Of a stretch of 50,055 bases of DNA, positions 48,277-50,055 are shown in pieces. The DNA is from Mycoemilia scoparia. Lineage: Eukaryota > Kickxellomycota > Kickxellomycetes > Kickxellales > Kickxellaceae. The stretch covers positions 1 through 50,055 of the forward strand of contig JANBPU010000116.1 of the NCBI GenBank assembly GCA_027575805.1, in the 5' to 3' direction. The notes under the pieces were generated by a model, which was given only the letters and a program-made list of their open reading frames with translations, was not told the origin of the DNA and made no database searches. Both the position numbers and the translations under genes were made by a program. The first letter of the stretch is position 1. Each line of letters starts with the position of its first letter.

Positions 48277-48847
48277 ATCATAATTTAAACAAAAGTTTAA
48301 ATAAATATATCATGAGTTTTTACTTATTCTATTTTTTAGAAATGTGTATTTTATTTTCAATCGATATATTGCCAGCGTATTCCATGATATTTCATAATCC
48401 CGAAAAAGAGGCAATGCTCGCCCTAAATATCAATGTTTCGGGTAGCTTCATGAATCTCACCCAAACATCTGATCTTATGAATTAATGGACAAAGTTTTGG
48501 ATATCCAGAAGTCCTATTTATTTTTTATTAGGAGAAAGTCTTGTCATTCCTTAGCAAATACTTTTCTATGACCCAAGCTTTAAATCACCGATTTTCCCAC
48601 TAAAACTCCTTACCCATAACTTCAATCGCTGTGCTAAAGATTGCTGTTGCTTATATATAGTTTGTGAGGTTAGTATGGTTAGGTTGCATAAATATCTTAT
48701 ATTGCATCACAATTATTACTATAAGCAGCGATTTCTACGATATATATACATACACAGATACGTAAAAAAACCCCCTTTAGGATACTTTGTAATATAAAGT
48801 ACGCAAAGGCCTTGTCGATATATTTACCAGTTAGATAGTATTCAAAT

Positions 48848-50055
48848 ATGAGTAGTGGAGGCTGGCAAAACGGTTCCAATTCATCATCAAGCAGCAATAG
48901 TAGCTCTGACTATGGTACTGGAAGGTTTCGTCCGTATGCAAATGGATCGTCATCTAATAATGTAAACGCAAGCGATCAGGGATTTAGCTTTCCGGTTGAG
49001 CCCATTCAAAACCCACTGAGTGCTTACTCTGCTGATCTAGGTAGTGGTAATGCAAACACATTGGAGCTAGCTGGAATACCCTCAAATGTCCAGGGAATTT
49101 CTGCCGAAGATTTGAACCTTGAAGACATTGAGATAGATCAGGAACAAACTGATGTAGTAGAGGCTGTTAGAGGGCTTATTCGCTTTGCTGGATTGCGCTA
49201 TCTGACAACAATAATTGCTAATCCATTCCAGATTGCCCAAACTTTGCTTCAAGTCCAATACAATCCTAATGATGCCAGAGGCGATGTTGAATATTCACAG
49301 TCAGATATAAACGAAGAGGAGCTCTTTTCCGATAACCCGAATGTGTATAGGAGTGCTGAGAGGAAAGCAGGTGGACCGCAAAGTATATATGATCCTGATG
49401 GCTTACCACAGGGAAAAGCCAAAGTCGATCATGATGGCTACGTTATTAGCGTTTCTGAGGACAAGTCAGCTGCATTGCGCCCTGCATACCAATTGTCTAC
49501 ATTGCCTGGTGGAAAGGTCCGTGTCCTGAAAAGGCTTGTATCTCATCCAACTGAAGGAGTTCTAAGTCCATTCAAGGGTAAGTTAGTTTAAGCCCCAGGA
49601 GTATATATCTGCACTATGATGCTTTTGTGCTGACAATCATAGTATTCACCATTGCTGATCAACATATAACTTTTTGTAGGAACATTTACAAAATGGAGTT
49701 ATGACATGCTGCGACTTCTGCTTCAGCCAACGCTTGAAGCCTTGCTAAATGAATCTTTTGGAATTTATGATAGCAGTTCACCATTTGGGTTTGTAGATTC
49801 TGCAACGCCAAATGCTTTGACTTTAGTGGCTTCTAGTATGATCACAGGTTGGATATTGTCTCCGCTCGAGCTTGTTCGTACAAGATTAATGATTCAGTCC
49901 GGATCACCAATTCATAGAAAATACAGTGGCATGATGGATGCCTTACGCAAAGTGTATAGAGAGGAGGGTGGATTTTCCGGAATGTACCTGAGCTCCATAA
50001 ATGCTATTCCAGCCCTTGTCCAACATGCTCTTGAGCCTGTATTCCAAAATCTTGG
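48848..50055 (+). CDS. ugo1: Ugo1-like mitochondrial carrier family protein (5' part)
   Basis: Exon 1 is 48848-49577 and exon 2 starts at 49680 and runs off the window; the intron 49578-49679 (102 bp) has donor GTAAGT and acceptor TTGTAG and is phase 1. The visible 368 or so residues have a Ser/Asn-rich N terminus, then a degenerate carrier repeat (GLRYLTTIIANPFQIAQTLL) where the usual acidic and basic residues after Pro are replaced, then after the join GTFTKWSYDMLRLLLQPTLE. The second repeat has a good PxExxR signature (SPLELVRTRLMIQ) and GGFSGMYLSSINAIPALVQH. Ugo1 and animal SLC25A46 are outer-membrane carrier relatives that act in mitochondrial fusion rather than transport. The long interrupted first repeat fits that group. 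Start ATG 48848 is the first in frame. Another atypical SLC25 member cannot be excluded. Confidence 0.85.
49578..49679 (+). other. Intron of Ugo1-like gene
   Basis: Donor GTAAGT and acceptor TTTTTGTAG; joins SPFK to GTFTKWSYD in phase 1. Confidence 0.93.

Larger units (their letters stand above)
39324..48847. other. 9.5 kb region without recognisable genes
   Basis: This lies between the divergently oriented APSES and Ugo1-like genes. Next to the APSES start the minus strand is pyrimidine-rich (about 39855-40060; CTCTCTCTATC, TTCTGCTCTCTCTCC), as expected of a promoter or long leader. From about 40000 to 42650 base composition is visibly less AT-rich than other spacers, and CCAAT/ATTGG boxes recur (for example near 40850, 41245, 41807, 41880, 43147). 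CA/TG runs occur near 40711, 40975, 41697 and 45080. MITE copies G, H and I lie at the right. Short open frames on both strands show no family, so long promoter DNA or noncoding transcripts are likelier than protein genes. Confidence 0.5.

Overview
The window is a piece of a fungal nuclear genome. Coding genes carry short spliceosomal introns (57-277 bp) with GTAAGT/GTATGT-type donors and, in one case, a perfect TACTAAC branch site. The gene set is fungal: an APSES transcription factor, Cut8/Sts1, a LAM-type sterol transporter, an Ugo1-like carrier, and a large MIT protein of a fungal type. Proteins are long and rich in Ser/Asn/Gln low-complexity sequence, and intergenic DNA is AT-rich. This would suit an early-diverging fungus (Zoopagomycota or Mucoromycota), but the lineage is an inference and is not proven by the sequence.

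Layout, left to right: a MITE fragment at the edge and a tRNA-Leu(UAA) at 142-224; a long leader, then a 1746-residue RasGEF on + (2669-7909); a convergent Cut8/Sts1 proteasome tether on - (9241-10467); a GRAM/VASt sterol-transfer protein on - (12436-15618, two exons); a MIT-domain protein on - (16737-20903, two exons); dynein light intermediate chain on - (22676-25420, six exons); divergently from it, Mediator subunit MED13 on + (25918-33100, five exons); a 4 kb convergent gap rich in MITEs; a StuA/Efg1-like APSES regulator on - (37181-39323, two exons); 9.5 kb with no recognisable gene; and the 5' part of an Ugo1-like mitochondrial carrier on + (48848 to the window end). I rebuilt the exon joins by hand from splice motifs, reading-frame phase and family conservation. 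The joins in the GRAM, MIT, P-loop and APSES domains are convincing. One DLIC junction is ambiguous.

The genes are ordinary chromosomal neighbours, not a pathway cluster. Their roles are Ras signalling, nuclear proteasome anchoring, sterol transport at membrane contacts, MIT/ESCRT-type trafficking, dynein transport, transcriptional mediation, morphogenesis and mitochondrial fusion.

The strongest non-genic signal is a family of short (about 95-130 bp) inverted-repeat elements. Eight copies are clear and a ninth is decayed. Ends are CCATATGG-like, subterminal sequence is TTTTTGAAGGGTGAA, and many copies carry an internal TTTACTAGTAAA palindrome. One copy lies inside a dynein intron. Two copies form a 577-bp inverted duplication. 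Two copies abut another copy or a partial copy through a shared CCATATGG. The second notable feature is the very long gene-free region upstream of the APSES master regulator.
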